Assembly (NCBI GenBank): GCA_021397845.1 | Contig: CM038052.1 | Location: 37,122,449-37,186,448 of the forward strand | Source: Areca catechu | Lineage: Eukaryota > Streptophyta > Magnoliopsida > Arecales > Arecaceae | Length of the DNA stretch: 64,000 bases | Direction of reading: 5' to 3' | Part shown: piece by piece, positions 30,842-43,433 of the stretch | Position numbering within the stretch: the stretch's first letter is position 1 | Layout of the letters: the number at the start of each line of letters is the position of its first letter | Notes under the pieces: generated by a model | The model's database searches: none | The model's input: the letters and a program-made list of their open reading frames with translations, nothing else | What the model was told of the DNA's origin: nothing | Program-made: the position numbers and the translations under genes

Positions 30842-33227
30842 TGTTGGGAATTGTGTCCCAAAGCCAATCACCTAGGTTGTAGGCGGTTGTGCTGAGTATT
30901 ATACTTTTTCTTTGAATTAATAAAATATTATTTTTTGGCAGCTCATCACATATTGTATTTCCCTGAAATGAACTCTTTCCATGTGATGAAGTCCTTAGGA
31001 CTACACTGACTTCGATACAGAGAGGATGTATCGAGTGGTCCTTAAACCTTGTTCACAACCAAAGGATATATTGTACTGGATGGCAATATATCAAGTATAG
31101 GTTGTTGTAGTTGACATCGTTTGGTTGTCCTCTTGACCAAATGAGTGTGGTGACACTGATGTGATCTACAAGTGGGATATGTGATATCTCATTGAACGTG
31201 ACTCCGTGCAGCCCCTTTCTGCCAAAGGGAAACTCACGATTGGATATGGGTATATGTGTCTCTTCGACCAGAGGTCATCACGGTAGCTTGCAAGCAACTC
31301 CCTGTGCTTTGGTGCCGGACTACCCGGATTTTAATCCGGTGATGGAAGGTTTCTGGGTACAGGCAAGTACTTGTGGAGCAGTGATGGACCAAGATGGAAT
31401 TGACCTGTCCAAACAGTTTGGATTGAATGTCTCGCAGTATCTCAATTTAGCAAATCCTCGACTGGGGTAGCCCTAGTGAAGAGTCACTTGGCTTGCGAGG
31501 TTGAGACACATAGTGGACTGACTCAGTCTGGGTTGGCAGCCCAATATCAGTCGTCCTGAGCATTAGAGGTCAAAGGGATGAATTATACGGTAACCATATG
31601 CCAGAGGTTCGATAGTTTGCTCCTGCATCTTCGACCTATCCAGACACCGGGACCCATTGCTAGATGGTTTCCTGTGCTGGGACTGGAATTGTTCCAGTGC
31701 TACCGTTTAGGTTCGAACCTATGAGGTCACACGCCACAGAGGATAACTCACTGATCTGGATACCGATTACAATTAGGAATTATCTCGATTTTAAGGTCAC
31801 GGTATTTTTGAGCACTCTTTTCCCCATCTTGCCCTTGTTTGTGTCAACCAGAAATTATTCCGGGCTGACCAGGACTGCACCAGGATTTTTCTGAATCAGT
31901 TTTGAACTGATTCGGAGCTCGTTTCGGCCTTCAATTGGTTGTGAACCAATTTTAATCCCTTGAACCAATTTTATTGGGTTTGGAATATTCCTGAACCGGT
32001 TCAATTGGATTGAACCACTTGGTTTTGAATGGGATTGGACCGATTTATTGAATCGGCATTTTCTTTTTACCGCTTGACCGTTTTACATGGTGTTTTGCTA
32101 GAAGGAATTCCATTCGTTGGAGGCCAAACAACAACATCTCTTCTTCTCCTCCCTCCCTCTTGTTTATTGCTGGTTTAAACCCTGTTTTATGGCTTGGTTA
32201 ATGGATTTAACCATAGCCTCTTCATTTCCCAGCTCATTCCTCCTCCTTGCGGCCTTTATAAACAACTTCCAGCGCCCCTGTTTCAACTGTATATACAGTT
32301 ATTGTGTGTATTTTTGTTTCACCGTGTGAGGGGCTGAAAAATGTGAGAGCTGGTTCTTCCCTTGGAGAGTTTTATTCATTCATTCCACCGGGGTTTTGAG
32401 GGCTGGGTTTGGTTGAGTAATTGGGAGAGAAACTCATCTTAATTCCCTGTTGTTCGTTGTGCTCAATTGGTGGAAGAAAGAAGCTCTGTTTTGGTGAAAA
32501 CAAAAATCAGAACTTGGAGTTCTGTTTCTTCCTTCCTCCCTCCCACCGTTCCATGGTTTCCGGTGACTAGCATCGCGTGAGAGGCTGGATCAGAGGAGCC
32601 CCAGGCATGTCTCCCCTCTAGAGGGTGTTCGCTTGAGCACCTGGGAGCCGGTTGATCATCCATTGCTGCTGGTTTGTAGCTCTATTTTTCAGGTTGCAGA
32701 AATTCCTGTTACAGAATTTTGAAGAGAGGAAGAATCAATCCAAACGACGTTGGATGATCGATCCATTTGCACTCCCTTGAAGGAAGAACAAGCAAGAAGT
32801 TCCCTTGCTTTTGGTGCTGGAAGTGAGACCAAGAAGTTGGCCATTTTGTTTTGCTTTGCTGCTGTTTTTGGAGGAAAAGAGAAGACCATTTCAACGTGCT
32901 GGAAGAAGAAGAAGACAGGAATAAATTTATTCCTGTTATCCCAGCAATTCCAGCAGATATCCTAGGGTTATTCCAGCAGGAATAAGGTAATTATTTCTAG
33001 TTTTATTTTTCATGCATGCCTAGACCTAGGTTTATATAATTGTTTATAAATATTACATGCCCTTGTTCATGCCTAGTTTTGCCTATACATGCATCCGGAA
33101 TATGTTAGATCTTGTACGGAGTAGGTAGTCTCCGATATTATTTTAAAATAGTTTTAAAATACATACCTGCTCCTTACTATTGCATGCTTAGTGTAGACAG
33201 CTGCAATACCCACGCAGTTTTCTTTCA
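30842..33227 (+). repeat. G LTR 1
   Basis: 2386 bp, TGTTGGGAATTGTGTCCC...GTTTTCTTTCA. TATA box at 32255-32263 (TTTATAAAC). A splice-donor-like AAG|GTAATT follows near 32986. It differs from LTR 2 at about ten of the first 400 positions. Frames of 60-70 codons on either strand recur in all three LTRs but show no coding signal. Confidence 0.93.
32255..32263 (+). promoter_or_regulatory. TATA box of G LTR 1
   Basis: CTTTATAAACAAC, conserved at 40182-40191 in LTR 2 and 48111-48120 in LTR 3. Confidence 0.65.
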
Positions 33228-33245
33228 GTGGTATCAAAGCAAGGT
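33228..33245 (+). other. G interior 1 primer-binding site
   Basis: GTGGTATCAAAGCAAGGT directly after the LTR. One transition from the standard TGGTATCAGAGC, which interior 2 keeps at 41156. Confidence 0.85.
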
Positions 33246-34811
33246 TCAGTTGTAGCATTTCTTGATTGCATGTATAGTTGATTAAAATGTTTAATCTTTT
33301 GTATTGTAAATCATAAGGTATGATTTGAGAGTACTTTTAGGAACCTAGTTGAGACCTTCACCATGACCGTGTGTCTTTGACATGATGTGGATCGTCTGTG
33401 TTGGCCTCTTCAGAAGGATCCTTTAAGGAAATCTTGGAATTAAAATTGTTTTAATTCAAATACATGTTTGGCATGTCTGATATTTTTTCTTTTGGGCAAT
33501 GTGATGTTTATAAAAGAATAATCTAGATTTGATGCATCAGTGGATATGTAAAAAGAGTTTTACATGTTTTTAATTAAAATTGTTTTAGTTAAAATGATTG
33601 GCTTTTATTCAAACAATTTTGAATTGTATGATTAATTAAATGACAAATTTTTTAGGGTTTATGAAATCTAATGTCATTTAAATAAGCCAATTGGGTTAAC
33701 TGGGTTAGCTGACTAGTTGGATCCATAACTGGGTTAGACCTAAGTTTAGTTGAACCGGATTATAAGAAGATTAAACAAAAGTTGTTTAAGGCCCTTCTTT
33801 AGAACTATCTAATAGTTAGATTAGTTGATCCATTCATCTAAAATGGATCCAATTAGTGCTCAGAGGATGCCCTAGTCTTTAGGCTAGTCTGATCGAGTCT
33901 GGTAAACTGACTGGTGTCGAGATAGGTTAGGCATTGTGATCATGGTTGTATGAGGCTACCTCTTTCCTGGCCAACTTGGTTGGTGTCTAGGAAAGATGGT
34001 TAATGACGGATACTCACCCATGATCTCACCTACCTGGCTAGTCGAGTCGACCAGAACTGATTGGAAAAGCTCAATAACTCGAGTTAACCCATGTCACCCA
34101 GGTTGATCGGTCTGACTGATCTATAGGTGCCCATGGATCATTTGTTGATTTATTTCAACCCTCCTGGAATCTAATTGATTCAGTGGGAAGTTGATCCATG
34201 TCCTTGTCTTTTCTTCTGTCACAACTAAAACTCCTCTAAAATTATTAGGTCCTTAAAAAGACTAAGTCAAAGAGTTGACAGTGTCTTAGCCTCCCATTAA
34301 GTTGGATAGAAATGTGTCCACTAGCTTGGTGTGCACCGGCAGTTCCATAGAATGGGTGTACATCCGGCGACTGGAATTTCTATCTGATCGATGATGGTTC
34401 AGTGCAGCCTCCTTAACGGGACCAGGTGGGCCGGCCATAGTTGGGCATGGTCTTTAGTTAGCTGGAAGCATTGGATTTGTCATTTTAATGGTTGGACCTA
34501 ACCAGAGACCTGCAATAGGAGGCCCCTAGGCCGATTGGGGTGTTCTCTAGGGCAAAATAAAATACTGAAAATTGTTTAGGAAAATAATTGGTTTACGAAC
34601 CTACCTTTAGGCTCGTATGGGTGAGCTAGCCATAGTTAGGCTCATGCGAGGTCTAGTGGATTTCAGTACCCACTTGAAAAAGTGTTTTCACGGATTGGAG
34701 TTAGAGGCTACCAATCTGAAAAATTAGTGGGAGAAACCTTTAGACTAAAGTCCAAGTTTTTTGGTTAAAATTATTAATTCATACACTAATTTGGTCTTAT
34801 TTTCTTTTCAG
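33246..34811 (+). other. G interior 1 leader (about 1.57 kb)
   Basis: AT-rich, non-coding, full of stops. It ends in a pyrimidine-rich tract TTATTTTCTTTTCAG right before the gag ATG, a good splice-acceptor match. With the donor-like site near 32986 in the LTR it could form a leader intron of about 1.8 kb. Confidence 0.6.
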
Positions 34812-35504
34812 ATGTCTTCAAATTTATCGCTCCGGTCACTTCTCGATAACAAGAAGTTAAAGGGTCACAACTTCGATAGTTGGTATCGAAGATTAAGAAT
34901 TGTTCTGGAGCATGAACGGATCCTATATGTGATAACGGATCCGGCACCTGAAATCCCTCCCGCTAATGCACGGAGTGCGGTCAGAGATGCTTATCTGAAG
35001 TGGGTCTCTGATCGGACTACTGTCCGGTGCATTATGTTAGCGGCGATGAACGACGAGTTCAGTCGCAAATTCGAAGAGGCCCAACCTGATGAAATCCTTC
35101 AAAAGTTGAAGGAATCCTTCGGCACCCCGGATGATGTAGAACGGTACCAAGTGTCTTGTGCCATCTACAACTCCAAGATGCCGAATGGTGGTTCAGTCAC
35201 TGATCATGTATTGTACATGATCGAGCTGATTGAAAAACTGGGCAAACTCGGATACCCCTTGCACGAGCAGCTCGGCAAGGATGCGATTTTGAATTCTCTT
35301 CCCTCCTCCTATCTTGATTTTCTCGATCAATATAGAATGAACAAGCCTGCAGTTAACTACCATGGTCTTTTGGGGTTGCTGCAGACTTTCGAGAAAGACC
35401 ACCAACTGAATAAGGGGGTGGTGAATTTAGTGGGAGGAAGTAGAGGTCGTCGTCCCTTTAAGAAAGGGAAGAAGAAAATGAATAAGAAGGGAATGAAGGT
35501 TTAG
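34812..35504 (+). CDS. G interior 1 gag, 230 codons to an in-frame TAG
   Basis: Copia gag polyprotein. ATG at 34812 (MSSNLSLRSLLDNKKLKGHN). Features: SWYRRLRIVLEHERILYV near residues 24-41, YLKWVSDRTTVRCIML, EILQKLKESFG, HVLYMIELIEKLGKLG and a basic C-terminus (GRRPFKKGKKKMNKKGMK). An upstream in-frame Met at 34761 lies before the acceptor-like CAG and is not favoured. The TAG at 35502 separates gag from the zinc knuckle in the same frame. Interior 2 has the same TAG. Confidence 0.8.
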   Translation: MSSNLSLRSLLDNKKLKGHNFDSWYRRLRIVLEHERILYVITDPAPEIPPANARSAVRDAYLKWVSDRTTVRCIMLAAMNDEFSRKFEEAQPDEILQKLKESFGTPDDVERYQVSCAIYNSKMPNGGSVTDHVLYMIELIEKLGKLGYPLHEQLGKDAILNSLPSSYLDFLDQYRMNKPAVNYHGLLGLLQTFEKDHQLNKGVVNLVGGSRGRRPFKKGKKKMNKKGMKV

Positions 35505-38500
35505 AATGATCCTGGCCCTAGTCAGACCAGGAAGTATAAGGCTGATCAGTCTTCTGCAGAGTGCTTCTACTACAAGAAGAAGGGACACTGGAAGAGGAAC
35601 TGTCCTCTTTATATTTCGACCCTTGATTCGAACAGGCCGAGAAAGCAGAAGTCTGCTGAACAAGGTATTTATATGATAAAACCTTGTAATTACACAATTG
35701 TTGATACTGCTAACTGGGTATTGGATACTGGTAGTCCAATTTACGTTTGTAATTCATTACAGGGACTTCAAGTTAGCAGAAGATTTGAAGATGGAGAACA
35801 GTTTCTGAGCATCGGGAATGGAAATCGTGTTCCAGTACTGGCGGTCAGAGTCCTGCATCTTGTCTTTGGGTCTTGTACTGTCAAACTAGTCGACTGTCAC
35901 TATTGTCCTAGTTTCATTATGTGCATAATCTCTGTAGGCCTTTTGGACAATTTTGGTTTTGAACTATCAATAAAGGGAGATTTTTGCAATGTTATTTTGA
36001 ATAACTCTGTGATAATGAAAGCTAGATTAAATAATGGCATATATGTACTATCAAGGCCTGTTAGTGTAATGTACACTTCTAGCAAACGTCCAAGATTAGA
36101 TAATGTCAACGATTTATATCTTTGGCACTGTAGGCTAGGTCATATTAACCAAAATAGGATAAACAAGATGCGAGGAGATGGACTCCTCGAGGTCAGTGAT
36201 TCTGAATCACTGCCCACTTGTGAATCCTGTTTAGTTGGTAAAATGACCAAGTCACCTTTTTCTGGAAAAGGTGAACGAGCTACAGAACTTTTAAGTCTAA
36301 TACATACTGATGTGTGTGGACCGATGACAGTTAGTGATAGAGGAGGATACAAATATTTCATTACTTTTATAGATGACTTTTCAAGGTTCGGTTATGTCTT
36401 TTTAATGAGACATAAGTCTGAGTCGTTTGAAATGTTCAAACGATACCGTAATGAAGTAGAAAAGCAAACTGGAAAAAGTATTAAAACCCTTCGATCTGAT
36501 CGAGGTGGTGAATACTTATCTGGTGCATTTTTGACATATCTTGAGGAGAATGGAATTCTCTCTCAGTGGACTCCTCCAGGAATATCGCAGTTGAATGGTG
36601 TGTCCGAAAGGAAGAATCGAACCTTGTTGGACATGGTTCGATCTATGATGGGCTTTGTAACTCTGCCGCTATCCTTTTGGGGATATGCACTTCAGACAGC
36701 CTGTTATTTATTAAATAATGTTCCAAGTAAGTCTGTTGTCTCCACTCCGTATGAGATGTGGAATGGAGTAAACCCTCAATCTCACACCTTCGGGTTTGGA
36801 GTTGTCCGGCTTACATAAAACATTTAGACTCAGACAAACTTGATCCTAGGTCTGATCGGTGTTTATTCATTGGTTATCCTAATGAAACCAAAGGGTATTT
36901 CTTCTACTTGGAGAATGAACAAAAGGTGTTCGTTGCTCTTAGAGCTATCTTTTTGGAAAAGGAGTTCCTTGGAGAAGGAACTATAGCCTCTAAGATTGAA
37001 CTTGATGAAGTTCAGCCAATAGAAGAACCTGCACACTCTAAGGACATCGTAGAACTGGCTGTGATTGAATCACACCCAGAATCCATTAGGAGATCTGGTA
37101 GAATACCGCATCAGCCAGACAGATACTACGGTTTCTTGGTCCGGGATGGCGATCCCATTGAGCTCGATGAGAACAATGAGGATCCGATCACCTATATGGA
37201 TGCGCTTCAGAGGTCTGACTCTGAGGTATGGCTTGGAGCCATACGATCCGAAATAGAGTCCATGGAAATCAACAATGTTTGGACATTGTTTGATCCACCT
37301 GAAGGAATAAAACCCATCGGGTGTAAATGGATCTTCTAGAGGAAAAGGGGCGCAGATGGGAAGGTAGAGACCTATAAAGCCCGTCTGGTTGCAAAGGGGT
37401 ATCGTCAACGATATGGTATTGATTATGACGAGACTTTCTCCCCTGTGGCAATGCTCAAGTCCATTCGGATCATGCTTGCTTTGGCAGCATATTTTGATTA
37501 TGAGATCTGGCAGATGGATGTCCGAACCGCTTTCCTAAATGGAGAGCTGGAAGAGGAGGTGTATATGATATAGCCTGAAGGGTTCACATCCACAGATGAA
37601 TCAAAAGTATGCAAGTTGCAGAGGTCCATCTATGGACTCAAGCAAGCGTCTCGAAATTGGAACTTACGATTTGATAGCTGTATCAAATTATATGGCTTCG
37701 TTAGGAACGGAGAAGAACCGTGCATCTATAAATGGGTTAATGGTTCTGTGATTGTATTCCTAGTACTGTATGTTGATGACATTCTCTTAATCGGGAATGA
37801 TGTCGCAGCATTACAAGGAATAAAGGTCTGGTTATCATCTCAGTTCTCCATGAAGTACTTGGGTGAAGCTTCTTACATACTAGGTATGAGGATCTATAGA
37901 GATAGATCTAAGAAGCTTTTGGGATTGTCCCAGTCTACGTACATTGACACCGTGCTGAAACGGTTCAGCATGGAAAACTCCAAGAAAGGCTATCTCCCGA
38001 TAGGTTCTGGAATTACTCTTTCCAAGAAGGATTGTGCGACAACTCTTGAGGAAAGAGAGCGCATGAGTAGAGTACCTTATGCTTCTGCAGTAGGCTCTAT
38101 CATGTATGCTATGACTTGTACTAGACCAGACGTGGCATACTCACTAGGAGTAGTGAGTAGATACCAGTCTGACCCAGGTGAGGCCCATTGGAAGGTGGTT
38201 AAGTCCATCCTTAAGTATTTGAGAAATACTAAAGATCAATGGCTGATTTATGGAGAACCTGACTTGAAACTTGTGGGGTACTCTGACTCCAGTTTCAAGT
38301 CAGATAGAGATGATAGCAGGAGTGCATCAGGGTTTGTATTTACCCTGAACGGAGGAGCGATCTACTGGAAAAGTTCCAGGCAGGAAACTTTTGCAGACTC
38401 GGTATGCGAAGCAGAATACATTGCAGCATCAGATGCAGTAAAGGAAGCTGTATGGTTGCGGAAGTTCCTTGGAGAGCTAGGGGTGGTACCTTCCCTAGAT

Positions 38501-38755
38501 GGTCCTGTTCCGGTATACTGTGACAGCACTGGAGCCATTGCTCAAGCTAAGGAGCCTAAAGCTCATCACCGCACCAAGCATATTCTGCGGCGCTACCACC
38601 TCGTCCGAGAGATCGTGGAACGAGGCGACATCAAACTTTTGAAGATCGATGGAAAAGAAAATCTGGCCGACCCCTTTGCTAAAGCCCTCGGAATAAAAGA
38701 GTTCGACTATTGTAAATGGGAAATGGGTATTAGATACTCTTCTGATTGGCTTTAG
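35505..38755 (+). pseudogene. G interior 1 pol (nearly complete, few lesions)
   Basis: In order: a zinc knuckle with its second Cys changed to Tyr (CFYYKKKGHWKRNC, about 35566); protease DTGS (about 35732); integrase with LWHCRLGHINQNR ... CESC and the catalytic Asp (IHTDVCG), Asp (RSDRGGEY) and Glu (NGVSERKNR); reverse transcriptase with QMDVRTAFLNGELEEEVYM and YVDD at 37769-37780; RNase H with GYSDSSF and VCEAEYIAAS; end at ...YSSDWL and TAG, 38755. Lesions seen: a 1-bp deletion near 36770, TAG at 37337-37339 and TAG at 37571-37573. The last is shared with interior 2; the others are private. It is the best-preserved pol in the window. Confidence 0.9.
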
Positions 38756-38768
38756 TACAAGTGGGAGT
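38756..38768 (+). other. G interior 1 polypurine tract
   Basis: AAGTGGGAG just before the TGTTGGG of LTR 2; the same motif precedes LTR 3 at 46685-46697. Confidence 0.8.
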
Positions 38769-41155
38769 TGTTGGGAATTGTATCCCAAAGCCAATCGCCT
38801 GGGTTGTAGGCGGTTGTGCTGAGTATTGTACTTTTTCTTTGAATTAATAAAATATTATTTTTTGGCAGCTCATCACATATTATATTTCCCTGAAATGAAC
38901 TCTTTCCATGTGATGAAGTCGTTAGGACTACACTGACTTCGATACAGAGAGGATGTATCGAGTGGTCCTTAAACCTTGTTCACAACCAAAGGATATATTG
39001 TACTGGACGGCAATATATCAAGTATAGGTTGTTGTAGTTCACATCGTTTGGTTGTCCTCTTGACCAAATGAGTATGGTGACATTGATGTGATCTACAAGT
39101 GGGATATGTGATATCTCATTGAACGTGACTCCGTGCAGCCCCTTTCTGCCAAAGGAAAACTCACGATTGGATATGGGTATATGTGTCCCTCCGACCTGAG
39201 GTCATCACGGTAGCTTGCAAGCAACTCCCTGTGCCTTGGTACCGGACTACCCGGATTTTTAATCCGGTGATGGAAGGTTTCTGGGTACAGGCAAGTTCTT
39301 GTGGAGCAGTGATGGACCAAGATGGAATTGACCTGTCCAAACAGTTTGGATTGAATGTCTCGCAGTATCTCAATTTAGTAAATCCTCGACTGGGGTAGCC
39401 CTAGTGAAGAGTCACTGGGCTTGTGAGGTTGAGACATGTAGTGGACTGACTCAGTCCGGGTTGGCAGCTCAATCTCAGTCGTCCTGAGCATTAGAGGTCA
39501 AAGGGATGAATTATACGGTAACCATATGCCTGAGGTTCGATAGTTTGCTCCTACATCTTCGACCTATCTGGACACCGGGACCCATTTCTAGATGGTTTCC
39601 TATGCTAGTACTGGAATTGTTCCAGTGCTACCATTTAGGTTCGAACCTATGAGGTCACACGCCACAGAGAATAACTCTCCGATCCGGATACCGATTACAA
39701 TTAGGAATCATCTCGATTTTAAGGTCACGATATTTTTGAGCACTCTTTTCCCCATCTTTCCCTTGTCTACATCAACCGAAAATTATTCCGGGCTGACCAA
39801 GACTGCGCCAGGATTTTTCTGAATCAGTTTTGAACTGATTCAGAGCTCGTTTCGGCCTTCAATTGGTTGTGAACCAATTTTAATCCCTTGAACCAATTTT
39901 TCTGGGTTTGGAAAATTCCTGAACTGGTTCAATTGGATTGAACAACTTGGTTTTGAATGGGATTGGACCGATTTATTGAATCGGCATTTTCTTTTTACCG
40001 CTTGACCATTTTACACGGTGTTTTTCTGGAAGGAATTCCATTCGTTGGAGGCCAAACGACATCATCTCTTCTTCTCCTCCCTCCCTCTTGTTTATTGCTG
40101 GTTTAATCCCTGTTTTATGGCTTGGTTAATGGATTTAACCACAGCCTCTTCGTTTCCCAGCTCATTCCTCCTCCCTGTGGCCTTTATAAACAACTTCCAG
40201 TGCCCCTGTTTCAGCTGTATATACAGTCATCGTGTGTATTTTTGTTTCACCGTGTGAGGGGCTGAAAAACATGAGAGCTGGTTCTTCCCTTGGAGAGTTT
40301 TATTCATTCATTCCACCAGGGTTTTGAGGGCTGGGTTTGGTTGAGTAATTGGGAGAGAAACTCATCTTAATTCCCTGTTGTTCGTTGTGCTCAATTGGTG
40401 GAAGAAAGAAGCTCTGTTTTGGTGAAAACAAAAATCAGAACTTGGAGTTCTGTTTCTTCCTTCCTCCCTCCCACCGTTCCATGGTTTCCGGTGACTAGCA
40501 TCGCGTGAGAGGCTGGATCAGAGGAGCCCCAGGCATGTCTCCCCTCTAGAGGGTGTTCGCTTGAGCACCTGGGAGCCGGTTGATCATCCATTGCTGCAGG
40601 TTTGTTGCTCTGTTTTTCAGGTTGTAGAAATTCCTGTTGCAGAATTTTGAAGAGAGGAAGAATCAATCCAAACGACGTTGGATGATCGATCCATTTGCAC
40701 TCCCTTGAAGGAAGAACAAGCAAGAAGTTCCCTTGCTTTTGGTGCTGGAAGTGAGACCAAGAAGTTGGCCATTTTGTTTTGCTTTGCTGTTGTTTTTGGT
40801 GGAAAAGAGAAGACCATTTCAACGTGCTGGAAGAAGAAGAAGACAGGAATAAATTTATTCCTGTTATCCCAGCAATTCCAGCAGATATCCTAGGGTTATT
40901 CTAGCAAGAATAAGGTAATTATTTCTAGTTTTATTTTTCATGCATGCCTAGATCTAGGTTTATATAATTGTTTATAAATATTACATGCCCTTGTTCATGC
41001 CTAGTTTTGCCTATACATGCATCCAGATTATGTTAGATCCTGTACGGAGTAGGTAGTTTCCGCTGTTATTTGAAAATAGTTTTAAAATACATACCTGCTC
41101 CCTGCTGTTTCATGCTTAGTGTAGACAGCTGCAATACCCGCGCAGTTTTCTTTCG
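38769..41155 (+). repeat. G LTR 2 (shared middle LTR)
   Basis: 2387 bp. It serves as 3' LTR of interior 1 and 5' LTR of interior 2. It ends TTTCTTTCG rather than CA (one transition), then the PBS. No target duplication flanks it. Confidence 0.93.
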
Positions 41156-42740
41156 GTGGTATCAGAGCAAGTTTCAGTTGTAGCATTTCTTGATTGCATG
41201 TATAGTTGATTAAAATGTTTAATCTTTTGTATTGTAAATCATAAGGTATGATTTGAGAGTACTTTTTGGAACCTAGTTTTGATCTTCACCATGACCGTGT
41301 GTCTTTGACACGATGCGGATCGTCTGTGTTGGCCTCTTCAGAAGGATCCTTTAAGGAAATCTTGGAATTAAAATTGTTTTAATTCTAATACATGTTTGGT
41401 ATGTCTGATATTTTTTCTTTTGGGCAATGTAATGTTTATAAAAGAATAATCTAGATATGATGCATCAGTGGATATGTAAAAAGAGTTTTACATGTTTTTA
41501 ATTAAAATTGTTTTAATTAAAATGATTGGCTTTTATTCAAACAATTTTGAATTGTATGATTAATTAAATGACAAGTTTTTTAGGGTTTATGAAATCTAAT
41601 GTCATTTAAATAAGCCAATTGGGTTAATTGGGTTAGCTGACTAGTTGGGTCCATAACTGGGTTAGACCTAAGTTTAGTTGAATCGAATTACAAGAAGATT
41701 AAACAAAAGTTGTTTAAGGCCCTTCTTTAGAACTATATAATAGTTAGATTAGTTGATCCGTTCATCTAAAATGGATCCAATTAGTGGCTTAGAGGATGTT
41801 CGAGTCTTTAGGCTAGTCTGATCGAGTCTGGTAAACTGACTGGTGTCGAGGTAGGTTTGGCATTGTGATCATGGTTGTAGGAGACTACCTCTTTCCTGGC
41901 CAACTAGGTTGGTGTCTAGGAAAGATGGTTAATGGCGGATACTCACCCATGATCTCACCTACCTGGCTAGTCGAGTCGACCAGAACTGATTGGAAAAGCT
42001 CAATGACTCGAGTTAACCCATGTCACCCAGGTTGATCGGTCTGACTGATCTACAGGTGCCCATGGATCATTTGTTGATTTATTTCAACCCTCCTGGAATC
42101 TAATTGATTCAGTGGGAAGTTGATCCATGTCCTTGTCTTTTTTTCTGTCATAACTAAAATTCCTCTAAAATTATTAGGTCCTTAAAAAGACTAAGTCAAA
42201 GAGTTGACAGTGTCTTAGCCTCCCATTAAGTTGGATAGAAATGTGTCCACTAGCTTGGTGTGCATCGGCAGTTCCATAGAACGGGTGTACATCCGGCGAC
42301 TGGAATTTCTATCTGATCGATGATGGTTCAGTGCAACCTCCTTAATGGGACCAGGTGGGTCGGCCATAGTCAGGCTTGGTCTTTAGTTAGCTGGAAGCAT
42401 TGGATTTGTCATTTTAATGGTTGGACCTAACCACAGACCCGCAATAGGAGGCCCCTAGGCCGATTGGGGTGTTCTCTGGGGCAAAATAAAATACTGAAAA
42501 TTGTTTAGGGAAATAATTGGTTTACGAACCTACCTTTAGGCTCGTATGGGTGAGCTGGCCATAGTTGGGCTCATGCGAGGTCTATTGGATTTCAGTACCC
42601 ACTTGAAAAAGTGTTTTCACGGATTGGAGTTAGAGGCTACCAATCTGAAAAATTAGTGGGAGAAACCTTTAGACTAAAGTCCAAGTCTTTTGGTTAAAAT
42701 TATTAATTCATACACTAATTTGGTTTTATTTTCTTTTCAG
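41156..42740 (+). other. G interior 2 primer-binding site and leader
   Basis: GTGGTATCAGAGCAAG at 41156-41171 is the initiator-Met-type PBS. The 1.57-kb leader matches that of interior 1 closely and ends in TTTTCTTTTCAG before the gag ATG. Confidence 0.8.
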
Positions 42741-43433
42741 ATGTCTTCAAATTTATCTCTCCGGTCACTTCTTGATAATGAGAAGTTAAAGGGTCACAAC
42801 TTCGATAGTTGGTATCGAAGATGAAGAATTGTTCTGGAGCATGAACGGATCCTATATGTGATAACGGATCCGACACCTGAAATCCCTCCCGCTAATGCAT
42901 GGAGTGCGGTCAGAGATGCTTATCTGAAGTGGGTCTCTGATCGGACTACTGTCCGGTGCATTATGTTAGCGGTGATGAACGACGAGTTCCGTCGCAAATT
43001 CGAGGAGGCCCAACCTGATGAAATCCTTCAAAAGTTGAAGGAATCCTTCGGCACCCCGGATGATGTTGAATGGTACAAAGTGTCTTGTGCCATCTACAAC
43101 TCCAAGATGCCGAATGGTGGTTCAGTCACTGATCATGTATTGTACATGATTGAGCTAATTGAAAAACTAGGCAAACTCGGATGCCCCTTGCATGAGCAGC
43201 TCGGCAAGGATACGATTTTGAATTCTCTTCCCTCCTCCTATCTTGATTTTCTCGATCATTATAGAATGAACAAGCCTGCAGTTAACTACCATGATTTTTT
43301 GGGGTTGCTGCAGACTTTTGAGAAAGACCATCAACTGAATAAGGGGGTGGTGAATTTAGTGGGAGGAAGTAGAGGTCGTCGTCCCTTTAAGAAAGGGAAG
43401 AAGAAAATGAATAAGAAGGGAATGAAGGTTTAG
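42741..43433 (+). pseudogene. G interior 2 gag (broken)
   Basis: Same protein as in interior 1, but codon 28 is TGA (42822-42824) where interior 1 has TTA. The rest stays open to the shared TAG at 43431-43433. An internal Met at 42858 could start a shortened product of 191 residues, but nothing supports its use. Confidence 0.85.

Noticed and set aside
32463..32894. Short frames (for example MDDQPAPRCSSEHPL on the minus strand) seen in all three G LTRs
   Set aside because: Three copies exist because the LTR is repeated; in LTR 2 neighbouring frames fuse and in LTR 3 they change, so there is no sign of coding constraint.
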